Source: an uncultured bacterium (GTDB lineage Bacteria > Bacillota > Clostridia > Lachnospirales > Lachnospiraceae). Taken from it: 64,000 nucleotides of DNA. The stretch covers positions 124,001 through 188,000 of the forward strand of contig CAMXIF010000001.1 of the NCBI GenBank assembly GCA_947243845.1, written 5' to 3'. Numbering within the stretch: the first letter of the stretch is position 1; the number at the start of each line of letters is the position of its first letter. Positions 8,490-16,344 of the stretch are shown here, one piece after another. A program made the translations under genes and the position numbers. The notes beneath the pieces are model-generated. The model was not told where the DNA came from. It did not search any database and saw only the letters and a program-made list of their open reading frames with translations.

Positions 8490-9266
8490 TTAGCTTTCCT
8501 GTAAAAGAAGCGGCACAAATTGTCTGCACGCCCCCTCTTCTGTCTGGTTTGTATAGGTCTCCAGTCTTGTCACCTGGATGGTGGAAGACCCTATCTCACA
8601 GCCGGCAAATCCACAGAACTTCTCAAAAACTACCGTTGGTTTGATGTTGCCGCTGCTGCTGGCGTCCACGGTCATCCGGATGCAGGGAACGGTTATGCGG
8701 TTTTGGGCTGGATCGGTAATCAGTGCTGCGGCGGCCGCCGACATATTATCTGTCAGCACCTGAGTCTCGCCCGCCTGAATCTCATAAATTCCCTGCCTCA
8801 AGTCCATTTCCATGACACTTTTTTTCGTCTCTTTGGTATAAGGAATCTGTTCCTGGGCATAAAAAGACGCCACAGAACCTGCCAGGTCAGGCAGGTCAAA
8901 GTTTCCCTCTTTTAAATGAATCTGATAAGAAGCGGCGGCAACGCTGGCCATGGCGTTTTTGACCGTATCCGGCAGGATACAGGCGTCCAGGATTGCGACT
9001 CCCTCCACCATCGTACGGTTCAGTGCAGATACCAGTTCCTCCGTACTGGTCATGGAAAGAACTTCTATGTCCAGATACTCTCCCAGACTCTCGATGCCGA
9101 CACCGAGGGGCGCAGCAAAGGACATGATCTGGTGAGGGCTGAACCCTTCCGAATAACGGATGTCAATGCCGGCACGCCGGATGGCTTTCTGGAAAAAGCG
9201 CATCATATCCAGGTGGCCGATGAACTTCATGGAACCGTATTTTGCAAATTTAATCCTGATCTTCAT
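8490..9266 (-). CDS. DUF2344 / TIGR03936 radical-SAM-linked protein
   Basis: A 258-residue protein beginning MKIRIKFAKYGSMKFIGHLD, typical of the TIGR03936 (DUF2344) family that is encoded next to, or fused to, TIGR03960 radical SAM proteins. No catalytic function is established to my knowledge. Its ATG overlaps the stop of the radical SAM gene (ATGA), so the two are translationally coupled. The 175-base gap downstream holds the merR promoter but no clear terminator. Confidence 0.9.
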   Translation of the reverse strand: MKIRIKFAKYGSMKFIGHLDMMRFFQKAIRRAGIDIRYSEGFSPHQIMSFAAPLGVGIESLGEYLDIEVLSMTSTEELVSALNRTMVEGVAILDACILPDTVKNAMASVAAASYQIHLKEGNFDLPDLAGSVASFYAQEQIPYTKETKKSVMEMDLRQGIYEIQAGETQVLTDNMSAAAAALITDPAQNRITVPCIRMTVDASSSGNIKPTVVFEKFCGFAGCEIGSSTIQVTRLETYTNQTEEGACRQFVPLLLQES

Positions 9267-11143
9267 GTCTCTTCGTTTCCTTCCTCATAGCACACACCAC
9301 TACCAAAACGTCTTGCGCCGCAGCCTTGACATTGACTCCTGCAGTTGGGGGATACAACGCCTTGTTGTGCCTTTTTCCACTCCCGAAGCAAAAATTCTCT
9401 GGTAACGCCGCAGTCTATGAAATCCCAAGGGAAAATTTCATCGTCTTCCCTTTTTCTGGTGGTATAGAATCCGATATCCAGGCCGCAGTCGGCAAAGCTG
9501 TCGAGCCAGATGTCATTGTGGAAGGATTCGCTCCAGGAATCAAACATACATCCCCGTTTATAGGCGGTTAGGATGGCCTGTCCCACTCTTCTGTCGCCTC
9601 TGGCGAAAACACCTTCTAAGACACTGACATCCGCCTCATGCCAGTTATATTTGATACTCTTTTGATTGAGTTGTTCCATAATTCCCTGTTTTGTCTGGTG
9701 GGCTTTCTCCAGAAATTCTTCTTTGGTGCACATGGTTGCCCACTGGAAAGGCGTGAAGGGTTTGGGGATAAAGAAGGAAGTGCTTGTCACAATCTGCACC
9801 CTGCCGTTTACCCGCTTTTCCTTGGGGACGGTTTCATAAAAGGCCGCCGCAATCTTGTTAGAAAGATTTCCGATCCCGCGGATATCTTCCTCTGTCTCAG
9901 TGGGCAGTCCCAGCATGAAATAAAGTTTTACCCTGGTCCAGCCGCCCTCAAAGGCCAAAGTGGCGCCTTTGAGAATGACTTCTTCGGTCAATCCTTTATT
10001 GATCACATCCCGGAGTCTCTGACTGCCGGCTTCCGGGGCAAAGGTCAGGCTGCTTTTCTTGATGTCCTGGACTTTCCCCATCACGTCCAGGGAAAAGGCG
10101 TCAATCCGCAGGGAAGGCAGGGAGATATTGATATGTTTTTTGTCACAATCCTCAATCAGGAAATCTAAAAGGTCATTTAAGCGGGAATAATCGCTGGAAC
10201 TTAGGGAACTTAAAGAGATTTCCTCATGTCCTGTGTTCGTGAGCATTTGGGAGGCATAGGTTTTGAGCATCTCCACATCCCGTTCTCTGACCGGCCTGTA
10301 GAGCTGTCCTGCCTGACAGAAGCGGCATCCCCTGATACAGCCGCGCTGAATCTCCAGCACTACCCTGTCCTGTGTCACCTTGATAAAGGGAACTACCGGC
10401 TTGTCCGGATAATGCGTATGAGAGACATCAGTTACAATCTCCTTGAGAATGGTATCCGGCGCTTTATCATAAAGCTTATGACGCTCTTTGATGGTGCCGT
10501 CCTCCTGATAGATTTCTTCATAAAACTGGGGGACATAGATGCCCGGAATCTGTGAAGCGCCTTTTAAGAAATCCTGACGAGAACCGCCGTTTCGTTTGTT
10601 TTCCAGATACCAGTCGAGAAGGGGCCGGTACTGCGTCTCACCCTCTCCGATATAGAACAGGTCAAAGAAATCCGCAATCGGTTCTGGATTGTAGGCACAA
10701 GGGCCGCCGCCAATCACAATGGGCATGGATGTATCCCGATCCTTTGCAAGAAGGGGAATCTGTGCAAGATCAAGTATCTGCAGGATATTGGTATAGCACA
10801 TTTCATATTGCAGCGTGATACCCAGAAAATCCATTTCCCGTATGGGTTCCTGAGATTCCAGTCCGAAAAGGGGGATATGGTTCCGGCGCATGATCTGGTC
10901 TAAATCTGTCCAGGGAGAATACACCCGTTCGCACCACACATCCTCCCAGCTGTTCAACATACTGTAGAGGATCTGGATGCCCAGGTGTGACATGCCAATC
11001 TCATAAACATCCGGGAAACACATGGCAAAGCGTACGGCAACCTGCTTCTTGTCTTTCATCACAGAGTTAACTTCACCGCCAATATAGCGGGCAGGCTTTT
11101 CCACCTGCATCAAAATATCGTCACATAATGCTAATTTTCTCAT
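9263..11143 (-). CDS. TIGR03960 family B12-binding/radical SAM protein
   Basis: A 626-residue radical SAM enzyme. The N-terminal part (about 1-200) resembles the B12-binding-like region of this family, and the radical SAM cluster motif is GCIRGCRFCQAGQLYRP, with CX3CX2C. A C-terminal cysteine set (CRSQCQGCGARRFGSGVC) could bind a second cluster or metal. Reaction and substrate are not known for this family. It starts at ATG 11143 after AAGGAACC and has its own promoter at 11180-11208. Its partner gene overlaps its stop codon. Confidence 0.93.
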   Translation of the reverse strand: MRKLALCDDILMQVEKPARYIGGEVNSVMKDKKQVAVRFAMCFPDVYEIGMSHLGIQILYSMLNSWEDVWCERVYSPWTDLDQIMRRNHIPLFGLESQEPIREMDFLGITLQYEMCYTNILQILDLAQIPLLAKDRDTSMPIVIGGGPCAYNPEPIADFFDLFYIGEGETQYRPLLDWYLENKRNGGSRQDFLKGASQIPGIYVPQFYEEIYQEDGTIKERHKLYDKAPDTILKEIVTDVSHTHYPDKPVVPFIKVTQDRVVLEIQRGCIRGCRFCQAGQLYRPVRERDVEMLKTYASQMLTNTGHEEISLSSLSSSDYSRLNDLLDFLIEDCDKKHINISLPSLRIDAFSLDVMGKVQDIKKSSLTFAPEAGSQRLRDVINKGLTEEVILKGATLAFEGGWTRVKLYFMLGLPTETEEDIRGIGNLSNKIAAAFYETVPKEKRVNGRVQIVTSTSFFIPKPFTPFQWATMCTKEEFLEKAHQTKQGIMEQLNQKSIKYNWHEADVSVLEGVFARGDRRVGQAILTAYKRGCMFDSWSESFHNDIWLDSFADCGLDIGFYTTRKREDDEIFPWDFIDCGVTREFLLREWKKAQQGVVSPNCRSQCQGCGARRFGSGVCYEEGNEET

Positions 11144-11179
11144 AGTCGTAAAGGTTCCTTGTTGTTTGGGTTTTAGCTT

Positions 11180-11208
11180 AGTATATCGGATTTAATCCCC
11201 AAAATCAA
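11180..11208 (-). promoter_or_regulatory. Promoter for the radical SAM pair
   Basis: On the minus strand TTGATT (11203-11208), 17 bases and TATACT (11180-11185). It overlaps the last codons of the upstream small membrane protein, and would start transcription about 30 bases before the radical SAM start codon. Confidence 0.65.
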
Positions 11209-11617
11209 GCAACCCGGCAAGTTCCTTGAGCACTTGGTTCTCCTCTGCACCCTCGTCATATAGATGAAAAGTATCTGCAAGAATCATATCGTATACTTCC
11301 CCGGTACTGTATGTGCCAATCTTACTGCCATTGGTATCGCAGATCAAAAATCCTACAAACAAAAACACGGCAAGCACCATACGATATTTAAAACTCCCCA
11401 TGGAGTTACCGGATATGGCATCGTTCTCCTGAGGCTCCCCATAGGATAACGCCTCGTTGATACCGGAAAATGACCGCTTGTCATACAATGGCATCTGTGT
11501 GTTTTTGCCGTAGAGGATCTGTTCTCTTTGCCTGATTTTTACTCGATTGCCCAGATTCTCCTCCCGGATGCATCTTGCAAGTTCCATTTTCTTTTCCAAA
11601 GTCGCCTTATTGTGCAT
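11192..11617 (-). CDS. Hypothetical single-pass membrane protein
   Basis: A 141-residue protein I do not recognise. Residues 1-75 are charged and hydrophilic; one membrane segment (YRMVLAVFLFVGFLICD) lies at about 78-94; and the C-terminal 45 residues are acidic and probably outside the cell. The start is uncertain: the ATG at 11617 has only a weak site, and an internal ATG ten codons in is about as good. It is divergent from the LysR gene and upstream of the radical SAM genes, but those have their own promoter. Confidence 0.6.
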   Translation of the reverse strand: MHNKATLEKKMELARCIREENLGNRVKIRQREQILYGKNTQMPLYDKRSFSGINEALSYGEPQENDAISGNSMGSFKYRMVLAVFLFVGFLICDTNGSKIGTYSTGEVYDMILADTFHLYDEGAEENQVLKELAGLLDFGD

Positions 11618-11701
11618 TTCCTGTCAATTCCTTATGTACCGCTTTGGTAAATTTTATGAAAAGAGTGACAGAAAAAGAACGTATTCCAATCCTCCCGCTT
11701 C

Positions 11702-11730
11702 TTGCAAAATAGCAAAAAACTATATAAAAT
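11702..11730 (+). promoter_or_regulatory. Promoter for the LysR regulator gene
   Basis: TTGCAA (11702-11707), 17 bases and TAAAAT (11725-11730), in a very AT-rich stretch; the LysR ATG follows at 11785 with AAAAGGAG. The intergenic region (11618-11784) is shared with the divergent small membrane protein gene. Confidence 0.65.
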
Positions 11731-11784
11731 ATATGTAAATAGATTATGTGAATATATGAATATTAGAATAAAAGGAGTTTATCT

Positions 11785-12672
11785 ATGATTGAAACCCGTC
11801 TGCTGCAGTATTTTCTCGCCGTTGCTGAAGAACAAAGTATTACAAAAGCCGCCGAATATCTTCACATTTCCCAGCCGACACTGTCCAAACAGATGATGGA
11901 CTTAGAAGAAAATCTGGGAAAGCAGCTTTTGATTCGCGGAAAGAAAAGAATCACGCTGACAGAAGAAGGAACTTTTCTGCGGGGCCGCGCTCAGGAGATT
12001 ATTTCTCTGATGGACAAGACAGAAAGTGCCTTTCGGGAAAATGAACAGAGCATATCAGGTGATGTCTATATAGGCTGCGGTGAATACCGTTCCACTTTTT
12101 CCATCATGCAGATCATTCAGGCGATTCAGGTCGAATATCCTGATATCAAATTTCATGTTTTCAGCAGCAATGCCGATACCATTATTGAACGGCTGGATAA
12201 AGGCATTCTGGATATGGGGTTTTTGCTGGCGCCGGAAATCAGCCCGCGCTATGATTTCCGAAAACTTCCGCTATATGAATCATGGGGCATTCTTATGCGA
12301 AAAGATTCTTTCCTGGCTGAAAAAAAGGAAATCACCTTTCAGGATTTTGCAGATCTTCCGCTGATCATGCCCAGTCAGACCTCCAACAGCGGCCGCATGA
12401 AATCATATTTTGCCGATGCCATGATTGATCCGCATGTGGTTTGCACCTATAACCTGATCTATAATGCGGGTCTTATGGTGGAAGCCGGTATCGGTTATGC
12501 CCTGTGCATTGATGAGCTGATCAATACTGCCGGAAGTCATCCCCTGACATTTCGCCCTTTATCTCCAAGGCTTACCTCCGATGTATATCTTTTTACGAAG
12601 AAATATCAGGTTTTTTCCAAAGCGGCAAAACTGTTTTTAAGCAGATTGGAGGAAAATATGGACAGTCTATGA
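11785..12672 (+). CDS. LysR family transcriptional regulator
   Basis: A 295-residue LysR protein of normal length: a winged helix-turn-helix at residues 1-60 (FLAVAEEQSITKAAEYLHIS, then QPTLSKQM) and a periplasmic-binding-protein-like effector domain from about 90. The ATG has AAAAGGAG seven bases upstream. It is one of only a few plus-strand genes here, convergent with the MATE exporter gene 22 bases away and divergent from the small membrane protein gene. LysR proteins often act on a divergent neighbour; the target here is not established. Confidence 0.95.
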   Translation: MIETRLLQYFLAVAEEQSITKAAEYLHISQPTLSKQMMDLEENLGKQLLIRGKKRITLTEEGTFLRGRAQEIISLMDKTESAFRENEQSISGDVYIGCGEYRSTFSIMQIIQAIQVEYPDIKFHVFSSNADTIIERLDKGILDMGFLLAPEISPRYDFRKLPLYESWGILMRKDSFLAEKKEITFQDFADLPLIMPSQTSNSGRMKSYFADAMIDPHVVCTYNLIYNAGLMVEAGIGYALCIDELINTAGSHPLTFRPLSPRLTSDVYLFTKKYQVFSKAAKLFLSRLEENMDSL

Positions 12673-12693
12673 CTCCAATCTCAGGGTAATGTC

Positions 12694-14073
12694 TTATTCC
12701 AATATTTCGCCTTCCAGCAGTTCCCCTTCCACCCGGTTGCAACCTTTCTTCCAAAACCAGATTGCAAACGGTATCCCCAAAAGTTCCGCAAAGATGAAAC
12801 CGGTCCATAAGAAATCCAGTTTACCAAACCGGCTGAAAATACCTGCAAAAATCAAGGGTAAAACTGCCTGTCTGAACATCGTAAGGGTCATGCTGCTCAT
12901 TCCCATGGATAAGCCCTGCAGCCCTGCCGAGATGACAAGCGCCGGAATTGCCGCAAGCCATGCCAGCGCTAATATACGAAGCGCCGGAATACCTATCTGG
13001 AGCATATAGTTCGAAGCGTCAAAAATACGCAGCACCCACATGGGAAGAAATTCCAACACCGCAAAAAAGGGCAGATATAACAGGACGCCATACAGAAACG
13101 ACCATCGTACCGCACCGGAAACACGTTTCCCATTCACAGCGCCATAATTATACGCCACAATCGGAATCAGTCCATTGGTAATCCCATGAACACCTACCGT
13201 TGTAACGCCGTTGATACGTATGCATATTCCATAGACTGCCACAGCGGTAGAAGAAAAGGTGATCAGAATGGAATTCAGCAAGACACCCACCAGGGAGGTA
13301 AGAATCTGTACCAGCGTTGAAGGGAAACCGACTTTCAAAATATTTACAATACTTCTTCTGTCCGGACGGCGTGTGAATCCAAAGGGTATCTCCCGATTCC
13401 ATTTCCGGTTGATCACAAAACCGGCAAACATTCCCACGGTCTGCCCGATCACCGTAGCAATCGCTGCGCCTAATGTTTCCAGACGCGGCACGCCTAATAA
13501 TCCAAAAATGAAAATCGGATCCAAAATCAGGTTTGTAATGGAAGCAGCAGACAATGTAAATAGAAACAGTCCGGAACGGCCGCTGGCAATGACAAAACGG
13601 TCAAATACCCACTGCCCCATCTGCCCGAATGAAAACAGCATACATACTGTCAGATATTGAATACCATACGCTGCAATCACCTCATCTCCGCCTGACTGCC
13701 ATGCAAAATAATGCTTTACGAACAGCAGACACAGGATACTGATCACAACCCAGGAACAAAGGGCAATAAAAATTGCCGCATCCGCAGCTTTGCGGACTTC
13801 TTTGTCATCTTTTCTTCCCAGAGCTTTGGAAATCACGGCGTTTAAGCCCACTGCATTACCCAACCCCAGTGAAGATACCAACAGCTGTACCGGTGCAGCC
13901 AGGGAAAGCGCAGTCAGCGCCTTTTCTGATACCTGTGATACAAACATGGAATCTACGAAGTTATACAGGGAATTGATAAACAGACTTACCATGAGGGGAA
14001 TCCCGGTGGATAAAATCAAGGTATTCATTTTTTGTGTTCCCATGATGTTTTCTTTGGGTGCTGTATTTTCCAT
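12694..14073 (-). CDS. MATE family multidrug/cation antiporter
   Basis: A 459-residue membrane protein with about 12 hydrophobic segments and the MATE-family N-terminal block GIPLMVSLFINSLYNFVDSM, which continues FVSQVSEKALTALSLAAP. It probably exports drugs or metabolites with Na+ or H+; substrate cannot be inferred. The start at 14073 has GAAGGAGG six bases upstream and a good promoter at 14110-14138. It is convergent with the LysR gene. Confidence 0.93.
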   Translation of the reverse strand: MENTAPKENIMGTQKMNTLILSTGIPLMVSLFINSLYNFVDSMFVSQVSEKALTALSLAAPVQLLVSSLGLGNAVGLNAVISKALGRKDDKEVRKAADAAIFIALCSWVVISILCLLFVKHYFAWQSGGDEVIAAYGIQYLTVCMLFSFGQMGQWVFDRFVIASGRSGLFLFTLSAASITNLILDPIFIFGLLGVPRLETLGAAIATVIGQTVGMFAGFVINRKWNREIPFGFTRRPDRRSIVNILKVGFPSTLVQILTSLVGVLLNSILITFSSTAVAVYGICIRINGVTTVGVHGITNGLIPIVAYNYGAVNGKRVSGAVRWSFLYGVLLYLPFFAVLEFLPMWVLRIFDASNYMLQIGIPALRILALAWLAAIPALVISAGLQGLSMGMSSMTLTMFRQAVLPLIFAGIFSRFGKLDFLWTGFIFAELLGIPFAIWFWKKGCNRVEGELLEGEILE

Positions 14074-14109
14074 ATTGCCTCCTTCATTAAATTTCTGAAA
14101 TCTGTTTTT

Positions 14110-14138
14110 ACTATAAATCCCGCATGAGTAAATAGCAA
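14110..14138 (-). promoter_or_regulatory. Promoter for the MATE gene
   Basis: On the minus strand TTGCTA (14133-14138), 17 bases and TATAGT (14110-14115), leaving a leader of about 30 bases before the ribosome binding site and ATG at 14073. Confidence 0.65.
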
Positions 14139-14233
14139 ATACCTATATTGAATGCAGTTATATTATGTTTTGGAATGTTATTGTGATGTAGAGTAATTTG
14201 CAGGGGATGTGTTCCAACGATATGGCATAAGAT

Positions 14234-14267
14234 AAGCCAGCAACATGGTATTATATGCTGCTGGCTT
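14234..14267 (-). terminator. Possible terminator after the histidine operon
   Basis: A perfect 9-bp stem (AAGCCAGCA, 14234-14242, with 14259-14267) and a 16-nt loop lie 24 bases after the hisIE stop. The sequence after the stem on the minus strand (ATCTTATG) is only weakly U-rich, so termination efficiency is doubtful. Confidence 0.45.
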
Positions 14268-14290
14268 GTTTGATTTAAGATATTCAGTTC

Positions 14291-15574
14291 TCAACGCTTG
14301 GCCAGTTCTGCCGTAATCTCCTCCCAGGTCACATTCTTTTCTGCCATCAATACCATCATATGATAGAGAAAATCGGAGATTTCATACTTGACTTCATTGG
14401 CGTTGGGATTCTTGGCCGCAATCACAATTTCTGTCGCCTCTTCTCCCAGTTTTTTAAGAATCTTATCGATTCCTTTATCAAACAGATAATTCGTGTAAGA
14501 GCCCTCTTTGGGATGAATCTTTCTGTCCTTAATGACATCAAACACCTGCTCGAAGACTTTCAAAGGATTTGTCTCCACATATTCCTTGGCCATGATCTCA
14601 TTAAAAAAGCAGGAATGGGAGCCGGTATGACAGGCAGCGCCAATCTGAGAGACTTTAGCCAGAATAGTATCTTTATCACAATCTGCTGTCAACGACTTAA
14701 CATACTGGTAATGGCCGCTGGTATCCCCCTTCACCCACAATTCATCCCGGCTTCTGCTGTAGTAGGTCATCTTCCCGGTCTTCAGCGTCATATTGTAGGC
14801 TTCCTCATTCATATAGGCCACCATCAACACTTCATCGGTCTTATAATCCTGTACCACTACAGTCACATGTCCATCGGAATTGAGTTTAAAGTCCTCCCAG
14901 CGGATAGCCGGTTCAAAGGTATTTACCGTGATAGCATTATTCTGGCACAATGCCTTGATGGCAAGGAGTTCACGGGCATTTTCATTGATGGCATAACCGG
15001 AGATGCCGCAGATATTATCATTGGATAAGAGTTCCAATAATTTATCCAGGGAAACTTCCGGCACGGAAGCGATCATCGGGAAACGAGAGATAGAAATCGC
15101 TTCTTTCAAACAGGTTTCTTTGACCAGGATAATTTCGCTGATATAGGCATCAATCAGGGTTTCATTGCGGGTGATGCTGTCGGCTTCCGTCACACAGGCA
15201 GCTATCTTCTCTTTGCCAAATTTCTTGGACACTTCCGCAGTCAGTTCAATATTACCCGGTTTGGAATAATTCAATGCTCCTTTCTTACAGCCGGCGTAGA
15301 GAAGTTTTTTGATGTCTTCCATACGCTTTACATTGCCGGCGCCAATCACAGGGATCTCGGCTTCACTGCAGATAGATTTGATAACATCCAAAGCTTCTTC
15401 ATGTTCAATATCATTATCAGACATATCGTAAACAATCAGTTCATCAGCATTGTTATCGCTATAGTATTTCGCCAGCGCAGCCGGGTTTGTGTCGATGATC
15501 GTGCTGTCAGAAAACCCCTTTACAGCGTTGCCTTTGTATAAGTAAATACATGGAATAAACTTTTTATAAGACAT
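14291..15574 (-). CDS. hisIE: HisIE with an N-terminal HisF-like pseudo-domain
   Basis: A 427-residue fusion. Residues 1-215 align with HisF (KFIPCIYLYKGNAVKG; NADELIVYD; EDIKKLLYAG), but the two catalytic aspartates are replaced by Tyr11 and Thr129, and the phosphate-loop glycines are partly lost. Residues about 225-325 are phosphoribosyl-AMP cyclohydrolase (HisI) with ADCDKD (297-302) and CHTGSHSC (315-322) for metal binding. Residues about 338-420 are phosphoribosyl-ATP pyrophosphatase (HisE; KKLGEEATEIVIAAKN). HisE and HisI carry out steps 2 and 3 of histidine synthesis. The start at 15574 is set by GGGAG upstream. It is last in the operon. The HisF-like part is more likely structural or regulatory than catalytic. 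Confidence 0.95.
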   Translation of the reverse strand: MSYKKFIPCIYLYKGNAVKGFSDSTIIDTNPAALAKYYSDNNADELIVYDMSDNDIEHEEALDVIKSICSEAEIPVIGAGNVKRMEDIKKLLYAGCKKGALNYSKPGNIELTAEVSKKFGKEKIAACVTEADSITRNETLIDAYISEIILVKETCLKEAISISRFPMIASVPEVSLDKLLELLSNDNICGISGYAINENARELLAIKALCQNNAITVNTFEPAIRWEDFKLNSDGHVTVVVQDYKTDEVLMVAYMNEEAYNMTLKTGKMTYYSRSRDELWVKGDTSGHYQYVKSLTADCDKDTILAKVSQIGAACHTGSHSCFFNEIMAKEYVETNPLKVFEQVFDVIKDRKIHPKEGSYTNYLFDKGIDKILKKLGEEATEIVIAAKNPNANEVKYEISDFLYHMMVLMAEKNVTWEEITAELAKR

Positions 15575-15612
15575 TCCGGTTATCTCCCTTAGTATAATTT
15601 CTAAACTGCATT

Positions 15613-15626
15613 CGAGGCCGCGAAGC
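15613..15626 (-). repeat. Intergenic repeat core, copy 1 (hisB-hisIE gap)
   Basis: The coding-strand sequence GCTTCGCGGCCTCG lies 27 bases after the hisB stop. It is one of four near-identical 14-base copies found in intergenic gaps of the his and ilv clusters, all in the same direction as transcription. Confidence 0.7.
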
Positions 15627-15635
15627 GGATCTCGC

Positions 15636-15653
15636 AATCGGGCTTGCCCGATT
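15636..15653 (-). repeat. Perfect 8-2-8 hairpin at the hisB stop codon
   Basis: AATCGGGC-TT-GCCCGATT is a perfect inverted repeat that begins at the last base of the hisB stop codon. No U-run follows, so it is not an intrinsic terminator. It lies immediately before the repeat core copy 1. Part of it (AATCGGGCTT) recurs at 19158-19167. Confidence 0.75.
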
Positions 15654-16243
15654 TATGATAATGTCCCCTTTGTACTTAAAACACCTGTGATTCGTTCGTC
15701 ATAGGATGTGGCCATATCCAGCGCTTTCGCAAAGGCCTTGAACATGGCTTCAATCATGTGATGCGTATTATCTCCATGCATCATCTTGACATGCAGGTTC
15801 ATGCCGGCACTGTAGGATACCGCATAGAAAAATTCCCTGACCAATTCCGTTTCCAAACCTCCCACCTGCTCTGTGGGGAAATTGCAGTCAAAGACAAAAT
15901 ACGGCCTGCCTGACAAATCTATGGCGCACAGACAGAGCGCGTCATCCATGGGCAGGATAAAGGAACCGTAGCGTCTGATGCCGGTTTTATCTCCTATAGC
16001 CTCCCTGATTGCCTGTCCCAGCACGATACCGGTATCTTCCACCGTATGGTGTCCGTCCACGTTAAGATCTCCTGTGACATCCAGCGTCAGGTCAAAAAGA
16101 CCGTGTCTGGCAAAGCCATCCAGCATATGGTCAAAGAATCCGATTCCCGAAGAAATCTCACTCTTTCCGGTGCCGTCAATTCCTAATACGGCTTTGATCT
16201 GTGTTTCCTTGGTATTGCGTTCTATCGTTGCGATTCTGGACAT
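15653..16243 (-). CDS. hisB: Imidazoleglycerol-phosphate dehydratase
   Basis: A 196-residue monofunctional HisB (step 6/7 of histidine synthesis, dehydration of imidazole glycerol phosphate). Metal-binding motifs are DGHHTVEDTG and GDNTHHMIEAMFKA; FFDHMLDGFARHG is also conserved. The start at 16243 is chosen because AAAGGAG precedes it by seven bases and it gives MSRIATIERNT, the usual N-terminus. Downstream is an 8-2-8 hairpin plus the repeat core, then hisIE. Confidence 0.97.
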   Translation of the reverse strand: MSRIATIERNTKETQIKAVLGIDGTGKSEISSGIGFFDHMLDGFARHGLFDLTLDVTGDLNVDGHHTVEDTGIVLGQAIREAIGDKTGIRRYGSFILPMDDALCLCAIDLSGRPYFVFDCNFPTEQVGGLETELVREFFYAVSYSAGMNLHVKMMHGDNTHHMIEAMFKAFAKALDMATSYDERITGVLSTKGTLS

Positions 16244-16292
16244 AATCTGCTCCTTTTCTATCATTAAATCAAAAAAATTTTCTCCGCTGATC

Positions 16293-16306
16293 CGAGGCCG
16301 TGAAGC
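16293..16306 (-). repeat. Intergenic repeat core, copy 2 (hisD-hisB gap)
   Basis: The coding-strand sequence GCTTCACGGCCTCG (one base different from copy 1) lies 39 bases after the hisD stop. The sequence just before it contains TTGCGAAGC, which can pair with the GCTTC of the core. Confidence 0.65.
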
Positions 16307-16344
16307 GACACTCGCTAAATTAATTTGCTTCGCAACTTTATTTT

